Source of the DNA: Takakia lepidozioides
Taxonomy: Eukaryota; Streptophyta; Takakiopsida; Takakiales; Takakiaceae
DNA length: 60,000 nt
Direction: 5' to 3'
Assembly: GCA_030704615.1 (NCBI GenBank)
Contig: CM060734.1
Span: forward strand, 19,036,001-19,096,000
The translations under genes and the position numbers were made by a program. Shown here piece after piece: positions 19,657 through 30,870 of the stretch; the stretch's first letter is position 1, and each line of letters starts with the position of its first letter. Below the pieces are notes generated by a model, which did no database searches, was not told where the DNA came from, and saw only the letters and a program-made list of their open reading frames with translations.

Positions 19657-20500
19657 ACCCGCCTTTTTGAAGCCATCTGTCTCGTCAGGGTGCACCATTC
19701 TTCGACTCTTGTTGCAGTGAACGAGAAGTTTGATCCAGTGGTCGACGATATGCACTACAATTACGTGGATTCGAATGTCTGTTTGAGAAAGTCGAATGGA
19801 ACACCATGGAGAGGGGCCAAGGAGAAGAGTCCAACTTTTATTCAAATTGTTATTGAGTCACGTTCCCATCCGGGGGCGTGCATCATCGACCTGACTCTTG
19901 GAACAGGTTTGACATCTCTCCTTCTGTGGTCTTTTTTCCCTTAATACACAATTTGTAACATCTTACAACTGTGTCTTGCAGGAGCTTCGTACCATACTTG
20001 CAAGGCAGCGGGCCGGCATTTGTTGGGTATGGAAGGGGATGCAGCCATTTTTACTGAGCCTCCAAGAGTTGCAAGGGCCAATGCCTGCCGCCAAAGAGCA
20101 GGAGACTGAAGTGCATGTCGATATCAATGAGGGAGACGACAAGGACCTCGACGACGATTTCACATGTGAGTAAGTTCGTTTGGTGTTCGCTTCCCAGTTA
20201 TAGCATGTGCCCCCCCCCCATGCCTTTCACATTAGCTAATGCAATACATGTAATTTGGGTGGCAGGATATTGGAAGCTATTCCTTTGCACGACGTCTCTG
20301 TTCTTCAGAGTAACTTGTGGTGTAGCCCTCCTCGTTCATACATCCTCCCCGACTACGCGGAGGCCATTGCTCGTCAGCAGAGTGTCACGATGTCTCCCCC
20401 AACTGCCCGTTGGCCTGTTCGGAAGCCCAATAGGCACCTCGGAGCTCGGGTTTTTGTTGATGACATTGACCAAGTTTCGGGGGATAGTTGTAGTGATTAA
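19657..20500 (+). pseudogene. Amino-type (N4/N6) DNA methyltransferase-like gene, three exons
   Basis: Exons 19657-19906, 19982-20169 and 20266-20500 join with GT-AG introns and consistent phases. The reading passes AKEKSPTFIQIVIESRSHPG into IIDLTLGTGASYHTCKAAG and GRHLLGMEGDAAI. This fits the C-terminal part of beta-class amino-methyltransferases, where a Lys-Pro segment is followed by an AdoMet-binding DPFxGSGTT-like motif and a GIE-D segment. The first intron splits exactly the GTG-AS codons of that motif. The summed exon length is 673, one base over a multiple of three; the frame breaks at a T run near 20050, after which an acidic stretch and a C-terminal tail (PLHDVSVLQSNLW, ending SGDSCSD) stay open. 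Such enzymes methylate adenine N6 or cytosine N4. The DPPY motif was not found. It may be host or element-borne. Confidence 0.6.
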
Positions 20501-21484
20501 AATGCAAACTTTTCCTTTTTTTATGGCATGTGACTGAAATGCAAACTTCATTTTTTTTTTAAATTGTGGTGCCGTGGCGAGCCGTGAGTGTGACACATTT
20601 TGTGTCCTTACGCAACTTTAGAATACCATGGCTGCATTGGAAAGTGGGTTCATGGTAATGTAGTTATAGGATGATATCACATTTTGCTTGTTCTCAATTG
20701 TTAATCATGATTGCCTGCTTATTGGCTGTCAATGCACAGTTCATGGCTTGTATGCATTGACAACAATGTACTCCAAGCAGTTGTTCATTACAGTCTGGAT
20801 TTCACATCATTCTAGAAAGCTGCATGAGCAAAGTTAACATACATGCTCAGCCTCATATGTTCAAGGGCACCACACGAATGCCTAACATTGGTTATGGGTC
20901 AAACAAGAAAAAAAAACATGTGTTGCCTAGTGGTTTCGTCAAATTTTTGGTGCACAATGTGAAAGACCTAGAACTCCTCATTATGCACAACCGGTAGTCA
21001 AATTCATCTTCTAATATGTTGTTACAACTAATGGATATGCTTACAACTAATGAATAAGCTTGAAAATTTCAGTAATCTCACAGGAGAGATGAGCAGATTG
21101 TACCTCACTGGCAAGGTGACTAGGTCGCATTTTCAGTCCAGTGCCAGTTTAGGGTAGTGGTGTGGTGTGGTGCAGGAAGTATGGTGCTGAAATGGCTCAC
21201 AATGTGTCGACACTGAAGACGAAAGCGAAAGTGGAGCGTGCTGCACAGTGGAATGTTGCAGTAACCAGTGGGAGAAAATAAAAAAATAAAATATTTGTCT
21301 CACATCTGTTGCACGTTGTCTTATTCTACATTGCTTTCATCAATCTACCTTTCCCCAAATGACAGACATCATGGATTAAATCTTATCATGTGCTTCATGA
21401 GGGATTTTCTCCAATTTGTGATGTTTGTGCAAACGACATTGATTGTTGTGCTTGGTTCAAATAAATGTTAGAATGACATCCTCA
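20501..21484. other. No supported gene
   Basis: AT-rich sequence downstream of the methyltransferase-like gene. Open frames are short. No repeat family shared with the rest of the window was noticed. Confidence 0.5.
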
Positions 21485-21870
21485 TTCAACATTCATCCAC
21501 AACTTTTCATCCATATTCATCCATATTCGGAGCGTGCTGACTCTCCTTCATCCTCATTAATTCATCCACAACCATTTTTCTATATTCGGTCTCTGTAAAC
21601 ACAATCATTCAGCAACATTCAGTATAAGCTCTCTTCTGCACTTCGCCTCGTCGCCCACATATGGTTCCCTATGTGCCGAATGCGCAAGTCCGCGGCTAGA
21701 GGCCCCCTTCTGCCTATTCGGTCCACGGTTATAGGCCCGTGCCTATGGAAATGATGTGGCTTCACGTGACGTGGCGTCAACCACGCTGGCAAGGTCTGCT
21801 GACATGGCGTCAGACCCGTGAGCCAACGTGGCGTGAGCCTGGCTGCTCTCACATGCTCACGCTCACACTT
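21485..21870. repeat. TTCATCCA-rich and ACGT-rich region, probable element end
   Basis: 21488-21560 holds several TTCATCCA words. 21770-21845 carries tightly spaced ACGTGGC/GACGTGGC and GACATGGCGTCA-type motifs, followed by a CT-rich GCTCTCACATGCTCACGCTC block. A similar assembly lies at 49668-49890 in the same orientation, including a TATAGGCCC block. Because each sits beside a degraded element ORF, this is best read as the terminal or regulatory region of one element family. Confidence 0.45.
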
Positions 21871-21927
21871 TCAGGGGGGAGCATCCCCCCTTTATGATCG
21901 GCAGCGGTTGTCACAACCGTTTTACCT

Positions 21928-22662
21928 TTAGGAGCTGCAGACATGGGGTGGTCCAAGAAATTCATACCTGTCCTTCGACACCAATTTCTTATGTGCAGAG
22001 TGGAAACAATGTGTTTTTTTTCCAAAATTTGCAAACAAGTTGTGGAGCATAGTTTTACTGTGGTTCCCGCTGCTGCCACCAAAGTCCTTGATGCACTCAC
22101 CACAAAATAGTTTCACAATCCCAACGCCATTATGATCCCACGACTTCAAGTACCAAATGTGGTCATCCATAGCATTTGTTTTCATCTCTTCTCTCAATTT
22201 CTCGGTAGCTTAGAGGTATTCCTCCATTACCTCTTTCGACACCAACACAAACTTCAAATCAGGTTCACCTAATTCATCGCAACACCACTTGTCCTAGAAG
22301 AAGCACCTGGCGGTGGCAGTGTGCATAGGGAGTCCAAATCTACGTAAGCTTCATACGGTTGGGACAGACATGGATCAAGTGTTGATCCGTGTGCCTCTAC
22401 TAGTCGTTTTCGTTTTGAACTGTCTAAGGACACATCACATAATATAGGGATTACACTTCCGCCCCGACCATGTTAAACCTCTTCAGTTTCATTTTGATCC
22501 TACAGTTTGTGTCACGATCCCAGAACTCATCCTCAAGAACAAACCTAAATGTGGCAAACGAATCACCTTCCCGACATGTAAACGGACCTATCAACTTTGG
22601 CTTGGAAGCCTCAGTCTCAAGACTGAAAAGCTTTAGCTTGATCGACATGTCTACTTTCTTGT
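21928..22662 (-). pseudogene. Degraded element ORF with zinc-finger-like motif, family unknown
   Basis: On the minus strand the reading starts near 22655 with KLKLFSLETEASKPKLIGPF and FATFRFVLEDEFWD, loses coherence, then resumes as DKWCCDELGEPDLKFV with TAG and TAA stops nearby, and continues through WYLKSWDHNGVG to a zinc-finger-like FCGECIKDFGGSSGNHSK followed by NLFANFGKKTH. The Cys2/His pattern resembles BED-type fingers of transposon proteins. It ends next to the ACGT-rich region. Not recognised as a named family; clearly non-functional. Confidence 0.45.
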
Positions 22663-22754
22663 TATCTTTCTATCTCTCTGTTTCCAACCTCTCATCCCTG
22701 GCACTAGACCCAGACAGATATGAAACTTGGTAAGAGACGCAAAAGTGCTCCCAC

Positions 22755-23570
22755 CTGCGATGTGATGATAAGGAAGAGGCACGCAGCGAAGGCTATCTCC
22801 TTTTTGTAGAAGGCCTTGATTATATTGACCACGTAGATCCCATACGAATTCCCAGACCCAAAACTAGTGCCCGCATTGGCAAAGATAGTGATGAGTACGT
22901 GCTCCTTCATGTTGAAAGGTCCTGGATTCATTGAAAATTCAAAGCCTGTTCAATTCACCCGCACCAAATTACTGGGCGACACCTTTGCCAGAATATGTCC
23001 TATTGGCAGGACCGCCACCTGCGCCGAGACAGCTGAGATCACCATCGGCTCCGTGCGATACGAGAAGAACATGTTGAGAAATGAGAGAAGGGCGCAGGAT
23101 GCGATACCCAGTGTCCACATCCTGAATGTCCAAAGGGGCAGGCTGCGACCGTAGTAGGAACTGTAAGGGCCACTTCTTCAACCGGAGATTGATCTTCAGG
23201 GGAGTCTTCGTCTTTTTCCTCTTCATCCTCTCTCGCTTTGAACGGACCCACTTCCTCTGCCAATTCCAAAGCATACAACTGTTCTTCAAAGCCAACTCGC
23301 CCTTCAAGCTAAGACAGACTAGCAACACTGTCAGATTGTAGGATACACGGCAGCAGCATCAGACATCCGCATGGAGTTCCTGCCAAGGATAGAAGACTTC
23401 CCGCATAAGTGCACAGAAAACAGACAAACCTCTGTCGCACACATTGCTCACCAGAAGTGGGCAATGGGTGATAGGCCCAGCATTAGAGATCTCGGTTTCA
23501 GAAAAGGCGCTGTTGCTGCTACTTCCCCATGCCTTCTCAGACATTGTTCGCCCATCCATGAAAATAAAGG
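22755..23570 (-). pseudogene. Oligopeptide transporter (OPT family) fragment
   Basis: An exon from 23308 to 22755 (AG before it, GT after it) encodes an acidic N-terminal region, VEEVALTVPTT, then LPLWTFRMWTLGIASCALL, FFSYRTEPMVISAVSAQ and the OPT signature NPGPFNMKEHVLITIFANAG, ending in a hydrophobic segment at an intron donor. A possible first exon (MSEKAWGSSSNSAFSETEIS) lies at about 23568-23480. The domains downstream are missing, so only the first of about a dozen membrane helices are present. There is a one-base frameshift near 23140 and a TGA at 22950-22952 where Arg is expected. OPT proteins import peptides or metal chelates across the plasma membrane. Confidence 0.82.
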
Positions 23571-23599
23571 CAAGAGTTAACACAAAACACATACATGAA

Positions 23600-26278
23600 G
23601 AACACTCAACTTTACAGACGTAACACTCTGTAACAGCTTAGAGGAAGAAGCGCCGCAACGCAATGGACATGCAAGGTAACGACCATCAAACTCGACCTCA
23701 ATCTCGATCGCACACATGCATTCACAAATCCAATACTCATCCAAAGCCCCAAACCATGTGGCACTATCGCATAGCCAGATCTCAATCCACCTATATCACA
23801 CAAAGGTGCCACATATGTATGCTTTGATCCTAATCCTAGTTCCAAACTAGCTGTTAGAGTAAGACAAATCGCCACCTCCCCATAACTATTCCATCCAGCT
23901 CATATTTCATCCATAGATGTTACCTACTTACATTCATCTACCCAGGGGAATCATAATGGCGAAGGGAATACTAGCTCCACAACCCCCCCCCCTTTTTTTT
24001 TCTTCTTTTAAAAAAAAATGTAACACAAAGGCAACGATTTTTTTTTAATAAATATAATTTTCATAATACCACAACTCTTTGTTAAAATTAAACTTTTAGA
24101 ATTTTTATTTCTTAAAAATTTGTTGGACCCTATGTTTTATCGCACAAGGTTTGGAATTCATGCCGAGTGACTTTCCCTAGCCCAATCCGGGGTCCGTGTA
24201 CTTCTCCTTCAAGACTAGTAGGAGGAGGAAGTGTGTTGAGTGCGGTGTTCGGCCAAAGGTATTTTTGTGCAATGTGTTGAGCCACAACCTTATTTGAATG
24301 TAATTAGTTGTATGTTCCCCAATTTAATTGGTGACTTTCTTACTGTAGAAAAGTGGAGATCTTTGATGCCAAAGAAGTGGTATCCTCTTTATGGCATTTT
24401 TTCTATGTAGTTGTCCATGTCTAGATTGTCACTTGACAAGTCCAGGTGAGTGTAGGCTTAGTACAACTACTGCAAAAATAATAGGTGTCAAAGTTATTTC
24501 TGAAACAAGCGCTTTTGGAGTGTGACATTAGTTTGTCATGCTGCAGATTTTGATGATGCAATTTTGTTGCTCTCTAGTAAATGTTTTGATGTTCTTCTTT
24601 TGTGTAGTGTACAGCTCCGAGGCAACTTAAAGCTATAAAATATTGGAAAATTTTGAGTTGATCTCATCACCCAAACATCTAGGACTCTACATCCAATTTG
24701 TATATTTTGTGAGTGAGGCCCAAAAATGGATGGGCCCACTTTCAACGGTGGGGTTTTCTTTTGTTAGCCATAATATCAGTAAAACAATGGCAGGGCCTCC
24801 GTGTATCTCACGCCTTGTTTGTTTTGTTTTGTACGTTGAGATGTCCCAAACCACGGGCCGAGCCCCACCCCGGTGCTTGGTACTGTTGGAAAACCCTCAA
24901 TGATGAGGGGTGCACCGGCTTGGTCTCATGATTTTTGATCTAGGATGTGGGAGATATGGAATTTCAAGTACTTTTGGTTGTTGGAAATTCATGAAAAATA
25001 GCAGAGTGGGCTTTCCTGGGACAATGATTGGAGCCTCGACCGGAGATATATCAATAATGATCAATTGGATATATTACTGCTAAATTCATGGAAAAGAATA
25101 AATTGGGCCTTGACATAGGAGATGCATGGACATAGAAGACGCACATGGGAAATGCCCTTGGATACATAGGAGACGCATTTGGACACATAGGAGATTACAC
25201 ATGGGCTTAGATGACACTTGGGCCAACGACCGACCCACTTGGTTTCACAAAATTTGGACATACAGGCGGAGAATTATGGAAATATGAACAATTTTGGTCG
25301 CTAAAAATTCAACTAAATTACAAAATTAAGTGTGCACTTTGGGCCTCTACATGGGAGAAGTACTTGGATACAAATGCACTTGGTCTTAGAGTACAATTCT
25401 TCACACATGGGCCAATGGCACAAGCTACCCTAGTATAAAATCTGATTGTAGGGGGGGGCAAAAGTTGGACAAGCATAAACCCTAAAAGAAAATTAACCCG
25501 TAAATGCCCAGTGCTATCATCTTTGATTTTTTCCAAACATCCAACCCTGCGGCGTAAAATCATAATATTTATGTGAAAAAATTCAAAAAATTTACCCGAC
25601 ATTAGGTTCCTATCTAACTGCTGTTGGGCCTGCTAATTTCCAAGTCAATCAGGATAGCGTGACGTACACTTAAGCCCTGTTGTTGACTAATTTGGTATTT
25701 AATAGCAGTGCATATACCATGCACATATCAGTCTTTCACCTTGTACCAATACAACACTGGTCTCTATTTTTAAAAGCAAAAGAAAAAATGATTAAAAATG
25801 ATTAAAATGATTAAAATGATTAAAAATAATAATAAAATGTACAATTTATTATAAAATACTATATGTATATCTTCATATTATACTATGTCCTCCTCATTCA
25901 TAACTTATCACCTGCCTTTTTGGCAATGAGGTAAAAAAACAAATGGCATTGTGGGCTTGAGTAGAACACATAAAGAACACGAAGAACCTCTGATCACTTG
26001 GGATATAAACACATATTCTCATTTGATCTATGAATAGATGAAAATACATAGACAATCAGCCATGAATAGAACACATTAAAAACATAAGGAGCATGTGCCC
26101 AACTGGGACCCACTCGAGGTATAAGGTACTTCATGCTGCATATGGGATGCATATCAATGCTCAAAGGCCAACAAAAAAATGAAAAAATGAGTGTAACATG
26201 TGCCCAATTGGGAACTAAAAACTTTCATATTCCCATTAAGTCTCATGGGAACAACCCATAATATAAGGTTAAGGGCTC
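23600..26278. other. No supported gene; AT-rich with low-complexity tracts
   Basis: Contains homopolymer runs at 23983-24060 and an ATTAAAATG-type tandem at about 25785-25830. Open frames are short and show no recognised domain. Confidence 0.5.
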
Positions 26279-27027
26279 TTAAAGAGTGAAGTCGAGTTGA
26301 TTATTGGTTTGCCAGAAGCTTGTTATGCTTTGGTTAGGGTACAGAAAGCCTTCGCCCCAAAAAAGAGATCTTCGTTCCCTCATAGTAACAGGGATGGCAA
26401 AGTGCCCTCTCATGTGTGCGTGGGGGGAGGCCATACACATGGCACCGTCTTTTGTTTGTTGTTGCCGGTCGTGTAGGCTCACATCAGGCAGGAGACTAAC
26501 ATTTCAGGTTGTGCAGCTGCAATCGGCACCCACTTTGACTTCGCCTGGCCCAAGCCCAGTGATGGGTATCACCATCCTTGGGGGATACCCATGAAAGGTA
26601 GAGACATGAAGCCTTTTGTAAAAAATTTGGTCTAAAGTGTGTGTGTTGGAGGGATCCTGGTGCTGCAACTGCAGATATAACTCGTCCTTCTTCCAGCGGC
26701 TCCTTCAGTGTACTCAATATCCGAGGCTCCTGGAAGTTTCTCCTGTCCATTCATTGTATTGGGGACAACAAAATTTATTTGTATGGGGAGTCTTCGGCTA
26801 CAACCATGTGAGATACTACCCTGGTTTATTGGGGTTAAAAACACCCACCAAGTTTCTCCTGGCTCAGAGCTAGGATAGAGCTTGCACATAACCACTGAAA
26901 TCCCTTGAAAATTTCGAAGAGATGCAAGCAAGTAGTTGAAGGTCACTTGATCGTGTGGAAGTACTTTACCATAGATGTGACACACGTAGCAGGGTACCAC
27001 ATTTAAGAGACATATGGAACATCCCAA
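26279..27027 (-). other. Coding-like segments, unrecognised
   Basis: Minus-strand open frames 27027-26632 (131 codons), 26750-26496 and 26482-26279 follow one another and read coding-like in parts (PPRMVIPITGLGPGEVKVG). Similar-length frames exist on the plus strand, so this may be chance. No family is recognised. Confidence 0.2.
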
Positions 27028-27729
27028 TGCACTACATGGATGTGGGGACTAATTTATCTCTCGTTTTCTGGGACAGGTCGCCTGCAGCAAAGGGCCGCAA
27101 GAGTGAGTGCAAGTGATGGAACTCAAGGTACTAGGGGAGAGGGCCCTGAGACATTTTTAATATGGAAGAAGTAGGCCATTTCTCGAAATGCATGAGCGAT
27201 TTCTTGTCTGCCTGACAGTAATTTCCTTTTCCCCTTGGCCCACACTCTCTCTTTGTTTATAGCGAAATGAGTGTATCGATGTTTGGTCTTCACTCAATCT
27301 TCGTACTTGATCCAGGTCTATTGACACGCCATGCTCCTTCTATGTGTTCTTTGGGGGGTTTAGGTTATGGCCAAAACATGGAGTTTCTAACATTGTCCCA
27401 CCCACAAAAAAAAAAAAAAGTATGCACAAATCCAAGTTTTTTCCGATCCACGCGGTGAGACCATGAGTTTCTATGAACCTCATGACACGTCCAAATTTTA
27501 TAGACATCCAACGGTAAAATTTCCAAAATTTGAGGGTTGAGTGGGCCAGGTGTTTTGGAGCCCATCTGCCTACAAATTGCCTACACCGATAGACATATCC
27601 GGGAACAAAAAATGGGCCACTTAGTCATTTCCTGGCGTTTCTACATGGAGCCCCTTGATGAGGGGCCCGCATGGCAAACGCCAAAGCTGGGGTACTTTCA
27701 TGTCAATTAATATTTAATATTTGACACCT
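27028..27729. other. No supported gene
   Basis: Mixed AT-rich sequence with an A tract at 27406-27419. Nothing recognised. Confidence 0.45.
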
Positions 27730-27884
27730 CCTGAAAGAAGCGTAAATTATGGTGTCTCTTCACCCCGAAGGGTTACTACCTTATGCTAGGAAGGTGGACA
27801 CCTTTGTGACACCAAGGGTGGATTGAACCCACAACCACTTCTGAGGTGGTATGTGCCCATTACCATTGGGCTACAACTTGGTTG
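27730..27884 (-). repeat. tRNA-derived SINE, copy 1
   Basis: On the minus strand it reads GTTGTAGCCCAATGGTAATG (pol III A-box-like) then GTGGGTTCAATCC (B-box), followed by a body shared with 57343-57490 (GGTGTCACAAAGGTGTCCAC, CCTTCCTAGCA). Two dispersed copies plus both internal promoter boxes support a SINE. Confidence 0.72.
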
Positions 27885-28042
27885 TTGCTTTCATGTCACA
27901 TAGGGTGAACAACCTTCTTCGCCACCGATGGCTCATTCACGCCGTACATACAACCGCTGCATCCCCCAATAGAAATTGGCCATGCAGGTGGTCAACCCTG
28001 CATGGCCCTTCTCTTGCCATATGTTTTTAAGCATGGAGGTTT
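27885..28042. other. No supported gene
   Basis: Short spacer between a SINE and the zinc-knuckle-like fragment. Confidence 0.4.
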
Positions 28043-28315
28043 TTGCTAAAATCTGCAGGTCGGAGTTTTGCTCCAACTACATGCTTTCAATGCAGGGGTG
28101 TGGGCCATGTTGTTAGCAATTTTTTTGCTTCAGGAACCATGTCATTTGGATGTGACTCTATAGAAGCCACGTGCACCTCCACCTTTGAGGAGGAGACCAA
28201 AGAGTTTTACGATGTAAAGTTGTACAGCTTTAAATTTTACAGGAAACATGAGGTATTTGAACATATGATAGAAAAACCCCAAAACCTGGGAAAAAGGGAA
28301 GAAAGGGAAGCAAGC
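28043..28315 (+). pseudogene. Fragment with a decayed CCHC zinc knuckle
   Basis: The frame contains CFQCRGVGHVVSNFF, which fits C-x2-C-x4-H-x4-C except that the last Cys is Phe, followed by an acidic and aromatic tail. Zinc knuckles of this kind come from gag or related nucleic-acid-binding proteins. It could be a retroelement remnant; no neighbouring gag domain is seen. Confidence 0.3.
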
Positions 28316-28344
28316 TAAACTAAACTATTCAAACTTATCAGTCA

Positions 28345-30870
28345 TCCCAACCTACTGCTTGAAGTAGGTCGGAGGGCAACATGGGTGTAACGTTTGGGAG
28401 AGTTGGGAGGGGGGATGAAGCCGATCCAGCTACGTCCGCCGATGTAAAATGGCCATTGCTTGAGCTCTTTGTAATGCAACGGCCACTTTTTGTCTATAAA
28501 AGGCCAAAAGAATAGAGGCATAAGGAATGCCCGGTCTTGTTTTGGGCCGCTTGATGGGCACATGAACGGAGTAGGTCGTCAAACCGGCGATGGAGACAGT
28601 CGAATACCTCTACAGCCAAGAGGATGAAAGTGTCGGTAGGATGTATGTCTCGATAGTCGCATTCCTTGGCTTGAGCAGCAACCAAAGCCATGGAGCCCTG
28701 GGGGACTTGAAAGTAGGTCGGATCGGGTAGGGTCGGTAATGACAAAGTCCGCTAGGGTGCGAAGACCATCTTTAGACAAGATGATATCGATACGTCGTCG
28801 TGTGGACTAAAGAGTGTGAGAAGGGAAGACGTGAGATTGCTCTCGCAGGACATGAAAACCAGCCTCTCGCGTATTCAATGCGACGGCTTCTCGGGACGTC
28901 ATGGGTGGCGGTGCGATCTCCCCCACATGGACATCGAATGAGGTGGACAGCAAGTGCGTCGATAGGTTGGTGGCAAACACAATGTCGCAGACCTAACACA
29001 TAAGCATGCGGTAGCCCAAGTCGCAAATAAAGAGCCGTGGCAAAGATAGGTGATGACAAACGAAAGGGAATGATGGTGGGTCGAGCTGTCAGCACTGCAC
29101 CTGGCCCTGCACAAGATAGAAGCCTGGCACGATGCACATCAGATGAAGAGCTACTGGAAAGCATGCCGGAGAATGAGTGTTGGTGCACGCGGTCCATGAC
29201 AGTCTCCTGTAGGTAATCGATGCCTTGGGCAAACAACTGCTCGAATGGATGAAGATGCGCTCGTGCTGGTGCCGGAAGAAGATCTCGTGCAGAACAAATA
29301 TGTTGTTGGAAAGTAAAGAATGCCAGTGTCGACGTGAGCAATGGGGTCCATGAACATGGGTCGTTGACTGCATAGAAATGCAAAGGCAGGGGCAATCAAT
29401 GCCTAGCTGCCCAAGAACGCAGAGGGGGAAGTGTTGACTGTGGAGAGCAAGCCTACACCTCCAAAAGAGATGGGAATGACAGCTTGTTGGCGAGCTAAAG
29501 CACCCTCGGATCCATCCAAAGCCCCCGGTTCCAGACGACGACCAAAGATATTCATGATGGTAGCATCAAACCTTGACAATAACCACAAAAACTCAGGGGT
29601 AGGGGGGGGGGAAGTCCCGAGAAGATAGGATGACCATTAGATATAGCATTTTGTGAGGATGCCGTACGCTACCTGTAGGTTCCTGTGGCGAGGAAGGAGG
29701 TCGGAATGAATGACATCTTGATCAAGGGCATTCTCCAAGAAAGAGGAAATAAAAGAGGTGGTACCGAGGGGGACGCCCAAGACGCGAATGCCATCAGACA
29801 GTGTGATGAAGTGTGTAGGAGGTACAAAGTATGGGGGCAAGCCGGCTGGAGACCATGTAACACACTTGCGAGGTTAAACTGATAGTCCCACATCCTGAAG
29901 CTGAGCGGCAAAGTGGTTGTACGCAGAAGCACCTCGGAGGCCGGACCAATGATGTGAGTGTCGTCAGCAACTGAGGAGAACTGGCATGACGGGAATGCTG
30001 TTGCAGATGACATAACTGTGCACAAATGTGCCATGGCAAACAACGGTCCCCCCAAAGCATCGCCCTATCGGGTGCCAACCTCAGACCGGATGACAATGTA
30101 GTTGCCTGTACGAGAACAGTGACTGTAGAAAAGGGGGGCGGCAGAAGCATAGAACAGTCCGACAAAAAGGATGAGTTGGTGAAAATCTCCTCCAGCCGAG
30201 CGAAGTTCTTGGAAGATGGCGCTGCAGGAGACGGAGGTGAAAGCATTTGCTACATCGACCTGAAACACAACCAATTCGGGTGAAGGTTGAGAATAGCCCA
30301 AATCCCATGTATCACAGCCTCACAACCGCCTGGAGTGGCAACGCCAAACTGATGTGGGAAGAGGTGGGTAGAGAATGCATCACGTACTGCATGACAAAGG
30401 AACGACTGACAAGACGATACAAAACTTCCCTGATGGGAATGGAATGGATGCCATTTCCAGAGTGCTTGGTCATGGCTAGTAGTCGGGAGCTCAGAATCTG
30501 TGGACCGAGAATGCATCGTGAGGATCTAAAGCCATCTCTTACATATAGCGAGCCATGAATCAACTATGAGGCGGGCTTTGGCTTTGCCATATTCCGTAAA
30601 TTTGGCTGTTTCGAACATAGTGCCATCAGCCAGAGCTCTCACCACTTGAGTGGCAGAATCAATGTCCTGCTCTCACTTTTATCTGTCTTTTCTAAACCAG
30701 TCACACAATTTGCCAGCATTCAAATCCTCCATGGTGACACTTTCTTGCTCTGCTAATGTATGACGCGTAGTAAGTTCACTGATGAACCTGTGCCCACAAA
30801 CCCCAGCAATTTGGCATGTATTTTGCATGTCCCCATACCTTAGAATGGATCTGGCTATGAGGGGGGCTAG
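28345..30870 (-). pseudogene. Non-LTR retrotransposon with restriction-like endonuclease C-terminus
   Basis: Read from 30870 down, in shifting frames: MTKHSGNGIHSIPIREVLYR, PHQFGVATPGGCEAVIHG, VFQVDVANAFTSVS, RTGNYIVIRSEVGTRQGDALGG, VADDTHIIGPASE (polymerase A-D-D box, about 29970), DGIRVLGVPLGTTSFISSFL, then SFGGVGLLSTVNTSP. Beyond RT, CVCHQPIDALAVHLIRC is a C-x-C-x8-H-x3-C finger (about 28975), followed by RRRIDIILSKDG, DFVITDPTRSDL and AVEVFDCLHRRFDD, which fit the catalytic blocks of the restriction-like endonuclease of R2/R4/NeSL-type elements. Frameshifts are frequent and the 5' part is lost or unrecognisable. Such elements nick a target site and prime reverse transcription there. Confidence 0.72.

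Noticed and set aside
27800-27884. Minus-strand tRNA gene
   Set aside because: A- and B-boxes are present but the cloverleaf arms do not pair and the body is shared with another dispersed copy, so a SINE fits better.
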